DNA from: JAEXNA01 sp050486105
Lineage (GTDB): Bacteria > Vulcanimicrobiota > Xenobia > Xenobiales > JADMJV01
Length of the DNA: 15,612 nt
Assembly: GCA_050486105.1 (NCBI GenBank)
Contig: JBJHCR010000141.1
Location: forward strand, 1 to 15,612
Direction: 5' to 3'
This document shows positions 1-6,741 of this stretch, piece after piece. Below the pieces are notes generated by a model that ran no database searches, had not been told where the DNA came from, and worked only from the letters and a program-made list of their open reading frames with translations. The translations under genes were made by a program, and so were the position numbers. Within the stretch, counting starts at the first letter, position 1; every line of letters begins with the position of its first letter.

Positions 1-28
1 CGGGAACCCACGCAAGCGCGGGTTCCCG
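1..28. repeat. Imperfect palindrome (REP-like hairpin)
   Basis: Nine-base arms (1-9 and 20-28) are exact inverted complements. They continue inward through a CGC/GCG pair around an AA centre, with one A/C mismatch at 10/19. The element lies beyond the end of the minus-strand ALDH operon and has no T tract, so an extragenic palindrome is a better description than a classical terminator. Its core CGCAAGCG (11-18) recurs exactly 100 bases away at 111-118. It may extend past the left window edge. Confidence 0.6.
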
Positions 29-73
29 GCGCCTGACCACCATTCAGTAGGGACGAACTTCACAGAGGTTGCA

Positions 74-108
74 CCCGTCACCCGTCATCCGTCACCCGTC
101 ACCCGTCA
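74..108. repeat. Tandem heptamer array, five units
   Basis: The heptamer CCCGTCA is repeated head to tail five times at 74, 81, 88, 95 and 102. Only the third unit varies (TCCGTCA). A sixth degenerate unit (CCCGCAA) runs into the next palindrome. It lies in the non-coding stretch after the ALDH gene. The short perfect unit suggests slippage-prone satellite DNA; I see no sign of function. Confidence 0.75.
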
Positions 109-143
109 CCCGCAAGCGGGTCCCCGGGTCCCCGGGTCCCCGG
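108..143. repeat. Palindrome plus tandem self-complementary octamer
   Basis: ACCCGCAAGCGGGT at 108-121 is a perfect palindrome around an AA centre and shares its CGCAAGCG core with the element at 1-28. It is followed by almost three copies of the octamer TCCCCGGG (121-128, 129-136, 137-143), each containing CCCGGG. The stretch could form several alternative hairpins in RNA or single-stranded DNA. Confidence 0.65.
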
Positions 144-166
144 CCCTCGAATGGATTTTGCCAAAC

Positions 167-188
167 ACCCACTGCGCGGGTACCCGGC
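167..188. repeat. Diverged third copy of the palindromic repeat
   Basis: ACCCAC followed by TGCGCGGGTACCCGGC matches positions 6-30 (ACCCAC-GCAA-GCGCGGGTTCCCGGC) apart from an altered, shortened centre and one T/A change. This makes three related elements in under 200 bases. A further half-site, ACCCGCAA, is at 201-208. Apart from these repeats, 1-227 contains no gene that I can support. Confidence 0.45.
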
Positions 189-227
189 CTCGTCAACCGA
201 ACCCGCAAATTTAAACTTGACAGAGCA

Positions 228-1709
228 CTAGCCGTCTTGCAAATACCAACCCCAGGGATCGGGGGAGCGATAGGTGGTCACCTGCTTAGTTTGCAAGTAG
301 TTCTCCAGGCCCCAGCGACCGAGCTCTCGGCCAATTCCACTGTGTTTCATTCCACCCCAGGGGGCCTCGCTGAAGGTCGGTTGAGAACAGTTGACCCAGA
401 CGATGCCGGCTTCGAGTTCTCGCACCACCTTTTGGGCTCGGGTGAGGTCGCCGGACATGACGGCCGCCGCCAATCCATAATCCGAGTCGTTGGCCAGACG
501 CACGGCTTGCTCTTCGGTTTGGAAGCGCTGGACCACCAGCACCGGCCCAAAGATCTCTTCTCGCCAGGCTTGAGAGTCCAGGGGGAGGCCATCGATGATG
601 GTGGGGGAGTAGAAATACCCGCGGGGTCGGTCTGCGGGAGGGCCGCCTCCGCAAAGCACACGCCCCCCGTCTCGGACTGCTTGGTGCACGGCGGAGTCCA
701 CTTTGTCTCGCTGAGAGGCTGAAACCAGGGGGCCGAGCTTGACCCCGTCTTCCATACCACTACCGATGGAAATCTTAGTGGTTTCGGCCACCAGGCGGTC
801 CAACAGTCGATCGGCGATGATGTCTTGCACCAGCAATCGGGAGGTCGCGCTGCAGACCTGTCCCTGGTTCCAGAAAATGCCGAACATGATCCACTCCACG
901 GCGGCCTCCAAGGAGGTGTCATCAAAAACCAGGATGGGAGATTTACCACCCAATTCCAAGCTCACGTTCTTGATCTCCTGGGCGCAGGCTCTCATCACCT
1001 TCTGACCCGTGGGGACGCTGCCGGTGAAGGCGATCTTGGCCAGTTTCGGATGTTCGGCTAGGGGAGCACCCGCCTCGGGGCCGGTCCCGGTGACCACGTT
1101 CAAGACCCCCTTCGGTAGCCCCACTTCCTGGGCGATGTCTGCAAGTTCCAAGGCGGACAGAGGAGTCAGTTCCGAGGGTTTGAGGACCGCCGTGCAGCCT
1201 GCTGCCAAGGCCGGCGCCACTTTCCAGGCAGCCATGAGCAAGGGATAGTTCCAAGGAACGATGAGCCCAGAGGGCCCTACGGGTTCATGGTAAACCTGAC
1301 AAGAGAAGCGCCCATCGGGCAGCTTGATCTGTTCTCCTTGCTGCCCCACCAGTTCCTCGGCCAGGTCGGCGTACATGCGAAAGCAGTAGACGGCATCGGC
1401 GACATCCCACTCGGCTTCCGGGAGGGGTTTCCCATTGTCTCGCACTTCGAGTTCGGCAAGTTCTCGCTGCCGGTCTTCTATGGCTTCTCCCATAGCCCTG
1501 AGCAAATCGGCTCGGTGGGAGCCCGAGGTCCGTCCCCAGGAGCGTTGGGCTCTGACCGCTGCGTCTACCGCCAATTGGACCTGTTCTGCTCCGCCTGCTG
1601 CCACCTGGGCAATAACCTCTTCGGTGGCGGGGTCTACCACTTCGAAAGTTTGTCCGCTGCCGTTGGTCCATTGGCCGTCAATGAAGTGCTGCTGACGTTC
1701 TATTACCAT
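228..1709 (-). CDS. ALDH10-type aminoaldehyde dehydrogenase
   Basis: NAD(P)-dependent oxidation of an aldehyde to the acid, in the cytoplasm. The 493-aa length is typical of the superfamily. Catalytic Asn154 (PWNYP), general base Glu252 (LELGGKSP) and nucleophile Cys286 (GQVCSATSR) are present. The sequence resembles the ALDH10 family of betaine/aminoaldehyde dehydrogenases, including the VWVNCSQPTF stretch and a C-terminal PWGWY. The family's aromatic box is conserved (Tyr155, Trp162, Trp280, Trp451). The residue equivalent to spinach BADH position 441 is Ile436; Ile there is associated with aminoaldehyde rather than betaine aldehyde activity. I chose the ATG at 1709 because GAGGGAGAA lies just upstream and the homology begins there; the open frame extends 35 codons further without family similarity. 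The start overlaps the stop of the preceding dehydrogenase (ATGGTAA), implying translational coupling. The stop is TAG. The exact substrate is inferred. Confidence 0.93.
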   Translation of the reverse strand: MVIERQQHFIDGQWTNGSGQTFEVVDPATEEVIAQVAAGGAEQVQLAVDAAVRAQRSWGRTSGSHRADLLRAMGEAIEDRQRELAELEVRDNGKPLPEAEWDVADAVYCFRMYADLAEELVGQQGEQIKLPDGRFSCQVYHEPVGPSGLIVPWNYPLLMAAWKVAPALAAGCTAVLKPSELTPLSALELADIAQEVGLPKGVLNVVTGTGPEAGAPLAEHPKLAKIAFTGSVPTGQKVMRACAQEIKNVSLELGGKSPILVFDDTSLEAAVEWIMFGIFWNQGQVCSATSRLLVQDIIADRLLDRLVAETTKISIGSGMEDGVKLGPLVSASQRDKVDSAVHQAVRDGGRVLCGGGPPADRPRGYFYSPTIIDGLPLDSQAWREEIFGPVLVVQRFQTEEQAVRLANDSDYGLAAAVMSGDLTRAQKVVRELEAGIVWVNCSQPTFSEAPWGGMKHSGIGRELGRWGLENYLQTKQVTTYRSPDPWGWYLQDG

Positions 1710-2914
1710 CTGGATTCTCCCTCGGTAGTCAGGGTTTCGATGGCTACAGCGAAGCGCCTTTTTCGCACCTGTTCGAGATAGGTATCCACCTCGAAGGCTT
1801 CCTCTGGGGCCCAAACGCCAGGTCCCGGGGAGCTTTGCAGCAAGAGTTGGGTTCCAAGGGACATATTCATGGAGGTAGCCGGATCGACATAACCCTCATA
1901 AAGAGGGTCGGATTTGGCCGTCACTTGCACCGTTACCCTGGTTTCCTTGCCCTCCTTGCGGCCAAAGCCTCGGGCAAAATGAAGGTCGTACGTCTCACCT
2001 TCGCTTTCGAGGGCTGTGCCGTACTTATCCAAGTTTCGCTGGATTGCGGCTTGCAGAACATCTATGGGCTTCACCTCAACGCCTTTCACCTGAACCGGAG
2101 TGTCGAAGTCGCCAAAGCCGGCGCGCACTAGGGCAAGCCAGGTCTGATGGTCGGCTTCGGGAAAGGCCAAGCGCCAGGTAAATTCCTTGATTCCTTTGTC
2201 GGCGATCCCTTTGGCAAACGGGACGGTCAGGGGTTCTGAGTGCTGAGTGAACATGAAGGTCGTGGGACCGAAAGGGGGCGGGAGTTCTATGGTTTCCAAG
2301 CCGCTCCTGGCGGGAACTTCTTGCAAACGTCCATCGAGAAACTGTTGGCTAGGGTTGGCATATTCCGCCAGGATGGTGCTCAGGGCGTAAGGAGGGGACA
2401 GGGCTGGACCCGGGGGGGCGTCCGAGCGACCGGTCCAGTAGAGATTGATGCGGTCGATCTCGTCCAGGCGGTCGGCGCAGGCCTTACAGATCATGTTGGA
2501 CATTCCCGGATCTGCTCCGAGTCCGATGACAGCGGTCACTCCGGCCCGGACGAACTTTTCGTGCATGGCTTTCTGCTTGACGGTGAAGACCCCCATGCCG
2601 CCGTAATCCACATAGGTTCGTCGGGCTTTCAGGCAAGCCTCGAAGATGGCCATCTGGAAGCCGGCAAAGGTTGGCACCCCATTGATGCAAAGATCGCAGT
2701 CGGCCAGAGCTTTTGCCAGGTCGTCCGGATTGGCCACGTCAAGGACTCGAGTCTGCAGGCGAGAATCCGGCAATTCGCGTTTGAGCCGATCTAGGCGGTC
2801 CTGATGGCTGTCGCAGGCGATCACTTCTTTGACCTCTGGGGATAGGGGAGAAAGCAGGTCGCGGATGGTCCCAGAACCCATCAGACCAGCTCCCCCTAGT
2901 ATGAGAATACGCAC
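1703..2914 (-). CDS. Saccharopine dehydrogenase family, lysine 6-dehydrogenase-like
   Basis: A 403-aa cytoplasmic oxidoreductase with an N-terminal Rossmann motif (GGAGLMG, residues 7-13), an acidic Asp35 at the end of the second strand, and the family segment GLGADPGMSNM (131-141). Length and overall layout, including a C-terminal EEAFEVDTYLEQVRKR-like tail, resemble bacterial L-lysine 6-dehydrogenase. That enzyme oxidatively deaminates lysine to 2-aminoadipate 6-semialdehyde. Other members of this family act on saccharopine or carboxynorspermidine, so the substrate is not settled. The start is GTG at 2914 with GGAG about ten bases upstream. The gene overlaps the aminoaldehyde dehydrogenase by 7 nt, so the pair probably works in sequence: the amine is oxidised to an aldehyde, then the aldehyde to an acid. 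Confidence 0.85.
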   Translation of the reverse strand: MRILILGGAGLMGSGTIRDLLSPLSPEVKEVIACDSHQDRLDRLKRELPDSRLQTRVLDVANPDDLAKALADCDLCINGVPTFAGFQMAIFEACLKARRTYVDYGGMGVFTVKQKAMHEKFVRAGVTAVIGLGADPGMSNMICKACADRLDEIDRINLYWTGRSDAPPGPALSPPYALSTILAEYANPSQQFLDGRLQEVPARSGLETIELPPPFGPTTFMFTQHSEPLTVPFAKGIADKGIKEFTWRLAFPEADHQTWLALVRAGFGDFDTPVQVKGVEVKPIDVLQAAIQRNLDKYGTALESEGETYDLHFARGFGRKEGKETRVTVQVTAKSDPLYEGYVDPATSMNMSLGTQLLLQSSPGPGVWAPEEAFEVDTYLEQVRKRRFAVAIETLTTEGESRW

Positions 2915-3121
2915 GTTAATCTACTCCAAAAGCTCATGGGATTTAACCAAGTAGGTGGGGATAATCAGATGCCTCCGTGACCGCTTTGAGCTCTATGCTC
3001 AGGAACCTTCATAGAGGATTGTTGCCCAAGCTCCAAGAGGGAGCAGTTCTCGGTGTTGAGATGCCTCAAACGAAGTTCGCCCCATTGTCTGGCATAGATC
3101 GAGGGTCTGAAGGTTAACGAG
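2915..3121. other. 207-bp intergenic gap with weak hairpins
   Basis: This is the largest gap inside the left minus-strand gene group. It holds two small perfect hairpins: GCTCC-N5-GGAGC at 3030-3044 and TTGAG-N4-CTCAA at 3056-3069. Neither has a T tract on either strand. The gap probably separates the secreted-protein gene from the dehydrogenase pair and may carry a promoter for the latter. I cannot identify convincing -35/-10 boxes. Confidence 0.3.
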
Positions 3122-3745
3122 TTAAGGTCGATTGCCTGTTTTTCCATGTTTTTCGAAATCCTTATAGACGCTATTGCTCCACTGGGAGGTGGGCAATTCC
3201 AAGGTGGGATTGGTCATTTTGAAGACCTTGCCGTCGGTACTTCCACTAAAGCCCGAGGCCTGGGGGGTAGTTACTGATTCGAGGTGGATTTGCCCGCTGT
3301 TCGGAACCCAGCCCCAGTGGGTCAGATTTTCTCGAAAAAGGTCAGAATAGTTGACGAACATCCGCCAGGCTTTATCATCGTCGGGGCCTTCATAGACGAA
3401 CTTGAAGGAGTAGTTCTTAGCGATCTCGTCGAGAGCTGAAGTGTTGCCGGTCTCGAGCATTTGCCGGAGATTGGGGTGACCATTGACCTCGAAGTAGGCG
3501 ATCATTTCTCGAGCAAATGAGCGAGCAAAGATGGCTCCACCGTAACTCTCAGTGCTGGCCAAGCGGGACAGGCTATGCTCGGGGACCGAAAAGGTGGTCG
3601 TTTTTTCCAGGAAAGCGATCTCGGGCTTCACCGCAAAGTTTGTGGATTTTAGGGCATTCACCACGATTTCGGTGCCGGTTTCGGCTGAGAGCGGTGAAGC
3701 AAGAAGACAGAGGAGAATCGACAGAAAAAAAACAAGACGTTTCAT
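3122..3745 (-). CDS. Small secreted protein of unknown function
   Basis: The 207-aa product begins with a clear Sec signal peptide: Lys2-Arg3, a hydrophobic core at residues 4-16, and a likely cleavage after Ala21 (SPLSA|ETG). There is no lipobox, so it is not an obvious lipoprotein. The mature part is about 186 aa of mixed polar composition without transmembrane segments, aromatic-rich in its second half (NLTHWGWVPNSG, SQWSNSVYKDF). I recognise no domain. The ATG at 3745 has AAGGA about eight bases upstream. It lies 69 bases after the GT1/ALDH pair on the same strand and could be read from their promoter. Its envelope location is inferred from the signal peptide alone. Confidence 0.8.
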   Translation of the reverse strand: MKRLVFFLSILLCLLASPLSAETGTEIVVNALKSTNFAVKPEIAFLEKTTTFSVPEHSLSRLASTESYGGAIFARSFAREMIAYFEVNGHPNLRQMLETGNTSALDEIAKNYSFKFVYEGPDDDKAWRMFVNYSDLFRENLTHWGWVPNSGQIHLESVTTPQASGFSGSTDGKVFKMTNPTLELPTSQWSNSVYKDFEKHGKTGNRP

Positions 3746-3790
3746 GGGTATTCCTTTCAGATGAGATTTCCGGAGAAAGTGCTGGAGCTA

Positions 3791-3808
3791 CGAACTCTCC
3801 TAAGTTCG
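3791..3808 (-). promoter_or_regulatory. Inverted repeat after the ALDH stop codon
   Basis: CGAACT-N6-AGTTCG is a perfect 6-bp stem just downstream of the ALDH stop on the minus strand. The loop on that strand reads TAGGAG. It has no T run, so it would be at most a weak terminator or RNA-processing hairpin between the ALDH and the secreted-protein gene. Confidence 0.25.
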
Positions 3809-3814
3809 AGGTGA

Positions 3815-5326
3815 TCAATTTCGACAGGGCCCTTGTTTATGGCGGTAAAAAGCCTCATCCGGATAGGGATACCACCAGTCGTGGATCTTCGGCTCCGGGT
3901 CGATGATCACCATTTTGCTTTGCCGGAACGCGTTCAGGCCATCGCGAGCCAGGGCCCGGCCCACCCCGGAGTTCTTCCAGCCCCCGAAGGGGAGGGCGTC
4001 GTTGTCCACCAGAGGGTTGTTGACCCAAGCCATGCCCGCTTCGATCTCCTCGGCGAACTGCATAGCTTCAGCCAAATCGGTGGTGAAGAGCGAAGCCCCC
4101 AAGCCAAAGGGCGAACTGTTTGCCAATTCGAGGGCTTGGTCCAGATTCTTCACCTTGCAGATGGAGGCTACCGGCCCGAACAGCTCTTCGGTAAAGAGCT
4201 GCATGTCCGGGGTTACCCCAGTCAGAACCGTGGGTTCGTAGTACCAACCGCTTTGATGCCCGGGAGGGATACGTCCTCCGGTCTCTACTTTGGCCCCTTC
4301 GGCCACCGCTTGCTTCACCAGGGCCATGACTTTATCTCGGGCGGCCTGGCTCACCAGGGGGCCGATCTCGGATTTCTCCAGACCTGGACCTATGCGCAGG
4401 GCCCGAGCTCCGGCCACCAGTCCGGCCACGAATTCGTCGTGCACCGCTTCGTGCACCAGAAAGCGTTCCGCCGAGGTGCAGATCTGCCCGGACAGATGAA
4501 AGGCGGCGGTCACCGAACCGGCGATGGCCACCTCTAACGGGGCCTTTTCGCTGATGATCAGGGGATCGCTGCCGCCGGCTTCCATCAAGCACGGCTTGAA
4601 AGCCCGGGCGCAAGCCTCTCCCACGGCTCGACCTGCGGCCACCGAACCGGTGAAGGCCACCACCTGGGTTCGGGGCGATTCCACCAGCGCACGACCGACA
4701 TCAGGTCCACCGGAGAGCCCGGAAAGCACTCCAGTAGGGAGCTCTTCTCCGATAAGTTCCAAGAAGGCCCAGGTGCACAGCGTGGCTGTTTCGGCGGGTT
4801 TTACGATGGCCACATTCCCCGCCGCCAAAGAAGCAGACAGTCCCCAGCACAACAACAGTATAGGAAAGTTGTAGGGAACGATGTGCAGGCTCACCCCGTA
4901 AGGGAAGTACTTGCAGTACTGGAAAGAGCCGGGTTGCATGGTCGAGGCGATCTTGCCGGCGTCGTCTCGTGCCATCTCAGCGTAATAGCGGAACACGGAG
5001 GCCACGTTGGCGAGCTCTCCCATGGACTCTGGGAAGGGCTTGCCCACTTCCCGAGTCATGAGGACGGCGATCTCGGTGAGATCCGAGGTCTCAATGCGGT
5101 GAGCCATTCGATGCAGTAGGCCCGCTCTGGTCTTTCCGTCGAGATGGGCCCAAGGCTTCTTGGCGGCCTCGGCTAGATCTAAGGCTTGGGAGATCTCGGC
5201 AGCGGTGGCGTCGGCAATCTCGCCCACTTTGGACAGGTCGGAGGGGTCGGACACATCTCTTGCCGGTCCCCCGGCAGCCACTAGGCGGCCTCCTAAATAC
5301 TGGAAAGGCGTCTGCCAGCGATTCAT
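3815..5326 (-). CDS. NAD(P)-dependent aldehyde dehydrogenase
   Basis: A 503-aa aldehyde dehydrogenase oxidising an unidentified aldehyde to the acid. Key residues are Asn153 (PYNFP), Glu249 in a variant motif (MEAGGSDP instead of the usual LELGGKSP), and nucleophile Cys283 (GQICTSAERF). The NAD-site segment ELFGP (381-385) and the C-terminal PLVDNDALPFGGWKNSG stretch are typical of the succinate-semialdehyde/lactaldehyde-like branch. The tail is rich in Trp and Tyr (HDWWYPYPDEAFYR). The start at 5326 is fixed by an ATGA overlap with the glycosyltransferase stop; the open frame upstream only shadows that gene. It differs clearly from the ALDH10-type enzyme nearby, so this is not a recent duplication. 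Coupling suggests its product or substrate is handled by the glycosyltransferase, but this is inference. Confidence 0.92.
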   Translation of the reverse strand: MNRWQTPFQYLGGRLVAAGGPARDVSDPSDLSKVGEIADATAAEISQALDLAEAAKKPWAHLDGKTRAGLLHRMAHRIETSDLTEIAVLMTREVGKPFPESMGELANVASVFRYYAEMARDDAGKIASTMQPGSFQYCKYFPYGVSLHIVPYNFPILLLCWGLSASLAAGNVAIVKPAETATLCTWAFLELIGEELPTGVLSGLSGGPDVGRALVESPRTQVVAFTGSVAAGRAVGEACARAFKPCLMEAGGSDPLIISEKAPLEVAIAGSVTAAFHLSGQICTSAERFLVHEAVHDEFVAGLVAGARALRIGPGLEKSEIGPLVSQAARDKVMALVKQAVAEGAKVETGGRIPPGHQSGWYYEPTVLTGVTPDMQLFTEELFGPVASICKVKNLDQALELANSSPFGLGASLFTTDLAEAMQFAEEIEAGMAWVNNPLVDNDALPFGGWKNSGVGRALARDGLNAFRQSKMVIIDPEPKIHDWWYPYPDEAFYRHKQGPCRN

Positions 5327-6597
5327 AACAGTTTCTCCAGCAGGGCTGCGGCCTTTTTTGGACCGGGGCTGGCCTGCATTTGGGCCGAGGCCTTGGCCAG
5401 TTTCTGGGCCATTTCGGGGTTGTTCAGTAGGTCGTCCATCACTTCTTGGAGTTCCTCTAGGGTCCAGTTGGCCCGGTGGAGTTTTCTCCCGTGACCGGTT
5501 TCTTGCACCCTGGTAGCGTTGTCGTGACCATCCCAAACGTAGGGCATGATCAAGGCCGGCTTGCCGAAATACAGGCACTCGGTGAAAGTGTTGTTTCCTC
5601 CGTGATGGATCACCGCATCCACCTGAGGGATAACCGAGGGTTGTGGAAACCAGCTCTCCACCAAGACGTTGGCAGGCACCTCGGTGTACTGCTCCTTCTG
5701 GGTACCCACGTTCACCAAGGCGCGCACCGGCAGTTGACCGAGGGCCTCCACCAGTCTCTTGAGGGTAGGCACATCGCCGCATCCAAGAGAGCCAAAGCTC
5801 ACATAGACCAAAGGCTTGTCCTGGTTGGCGGCAAAGTCCGGAACAGTGTAGGGGGCGTCCTGGCGGACGCAGCCTTCCAAGTATTGAAAGCGCTCGGGGT
5901 CCAAGGGTTGGCTTCGCCGGAACTTGACCGCTTCAGGGTAGAGCAGCAGATTGAGATAGGGAGAGGCCTCGAAGAATTCGCCGATGGGGTAAGGGTCTTC
6001 ACCTTCCTCCATCAGAAACTGATTGAACTCTCCGTGGAGGTCGGCGATCACTTCGTGGAAGCGCTCTTCGAAGGCCTCGAAGCACTCTTCATCGTTTTCC
6101 GAGCATCCCGAGAGATGAGGAGGGATGGCCGGATCTGGGATCTCGTTTTCGCTGCAAGAGATGATCCGAACCCAGGGACAATCGAATTGCTTGATGGCGG
6201 GGAAGAGGATCACATTGTCCACGCAAATGAGGTCGGGCTGCACTTTCTCTAAGACCTCGGGAAGGGATTTCTGAGCCCAAACGGCGGTCTCCACGATGGC
6301 TTCCCAACATTCTTTGACGTAGTTGTCGAGTTGTTCGTAGGGAGACTTATTGAAATTCGGGATGTGTTTATCCACGAAGTCTTGCCAATAGCGGGCGGCC
6401 TCCTCCTCGGGTATGGGTGGGGCCATGGGAACTAGGTGCTCCTCAAAGCCGTACTTGCTGTAGGTCCCGGCCATGTCCGGGGCGGTCAAAAACACGGCCC
6501 TATGGCCGAGCTCGGCGCAAGCCTGGGCGATGCCTACTGAGTTCAAGGCCGGCCCGTAAGCGGCTTCGGGGAAAAAGGCTATGGTTTTCTGCGACAC
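5323..6597 (-). CDS. GT1-family glycosyltransferase (UGT/macrolide type)
   Basis: A 424-aa GT-B fold enzyme that would transfer sugar from an NDP-sugar to a small lipophilic acceptor in the cytoplasm or at the inner membrane face. The N-terminal half begins with an acceptor-domain strand (TIAFFPEAAYGP). The C-terminal half carries VYVSFGS (264-270), ESWFPQP (314-320) and the donor signature HHGGNNTFTE (331-340), followed by GKPALIMPY and WDGHDNATR (355-363). Family members usually have Asp-Gln where this protein has Asp356-Gly357, which may alter donor recognition. The start is GTG at 6597 with TTGGGAGAA upstream. It is the first gene of the left minus-strand group, divergent from the YfhO gene. 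The acceptor is unknown; carotenoid, sterol/hopanoid or polyketide acceptors are all possible. Confidence 0.9.
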   Translation of the reverse strand: MSQKTIAFFPEAAYGPALNSVGIAQACAELGHRAVFLTAPDMAGTYSKYGFEEHLVPMAPPIPEEEAARYWQDFVDKHIPNFNKSPYEQLDNYVKECWEAIVETAVWAQKSLPEVLEKVQPDLICVDNVILFPAIKQFDCPWVRIISCSENEIPDPAIPPHLSGCSENDEECFEAFEERFHEVIADLHGEFNQFLMEEGEDPYPIGEFFEASPYLNLLLYPEAVKFRRSQPLDPERFQYLEGCVRQDAPYTVPDFAANQDKPLVYVSFGSLGCGDVPTLKRLVEALGQLPVRALVNVGTQKEQYTEVPANVLVESWFPQPSVIPQVDAVIHHGGNNTFTECLYFGKPALIMPYVWDGHDNATRVQETGHGRKLHRANWTLEELQEVMDDLLNNPEMAQKLAKASAQMQASPGPKKAAALLEKLL

Positions 6598-6741
6598 AGG
6601 GTTCTCCCAACTTGAGGTCTGGGCCGGTTCGGCGATGAGCAGGGGGGATCCTGGAAGGCAAAACTTGGGGAGGACTTAGCAGGGACGAGGTTCTCGCCGG
6701 ACAAAGCGCCAACCCAAGATGAGAGAGGTCTAACCGGCTCG
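6598..6741. promoter_or_regulatory. Divergent intergenic region, GT1 / yfhO-like gene
   Basis: These 144 bases separate two divergent genes and must carry the promoter of at least one of them. On the minus side a strong Shine-Dalgarno (GGGAG) precedes the GTG start. On the plus side GAGAGAGG (6721-6728) is the only candidate ribosome site. GCCGGTT near 6623 and AACCGGC near 6733 form a widely spaced inverted repeat that may be chance. I cannot assign -35/-10 boxes with confidence. Confidence 0.4.

Noticed and set aside
74..143. CRISPR array
   Set aside because: The units are 7-8 bases with no spacers, and there are no cas genes. These are simple tandem repeats.
69..722. Plus-strand open frame of 217 codons at the left edge
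   Set aside because: It starts in tandem repeats and continues antisense to the well-supported ALDH gene. It has low-complexity Pro/Arg/Gly composition and no family resemblance.
1287..1781. Plus-strand frames antisense to the ALDH10 gene and its junction
   Set aside because: They have no ribosome sites or domain resemblance. They are explained by the codon bias of the genuine minus-strand genes.
2965..3147. Possible 60-aa minus-strand gene in the gap before the lysine-dehydrogenase-like gene
   Set aside because: It starts inside the end of the secreted-protein gene, has no evident ribosome site and resembles nothing I know.
5327..5782. N-terminal extension of the second ALDH by 152 residues
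   Set aside because: The extension is the out-of-frame shadow of the GT1 gene. Family homology begins at the ATG at 5326, which forms the ATGA overlap.
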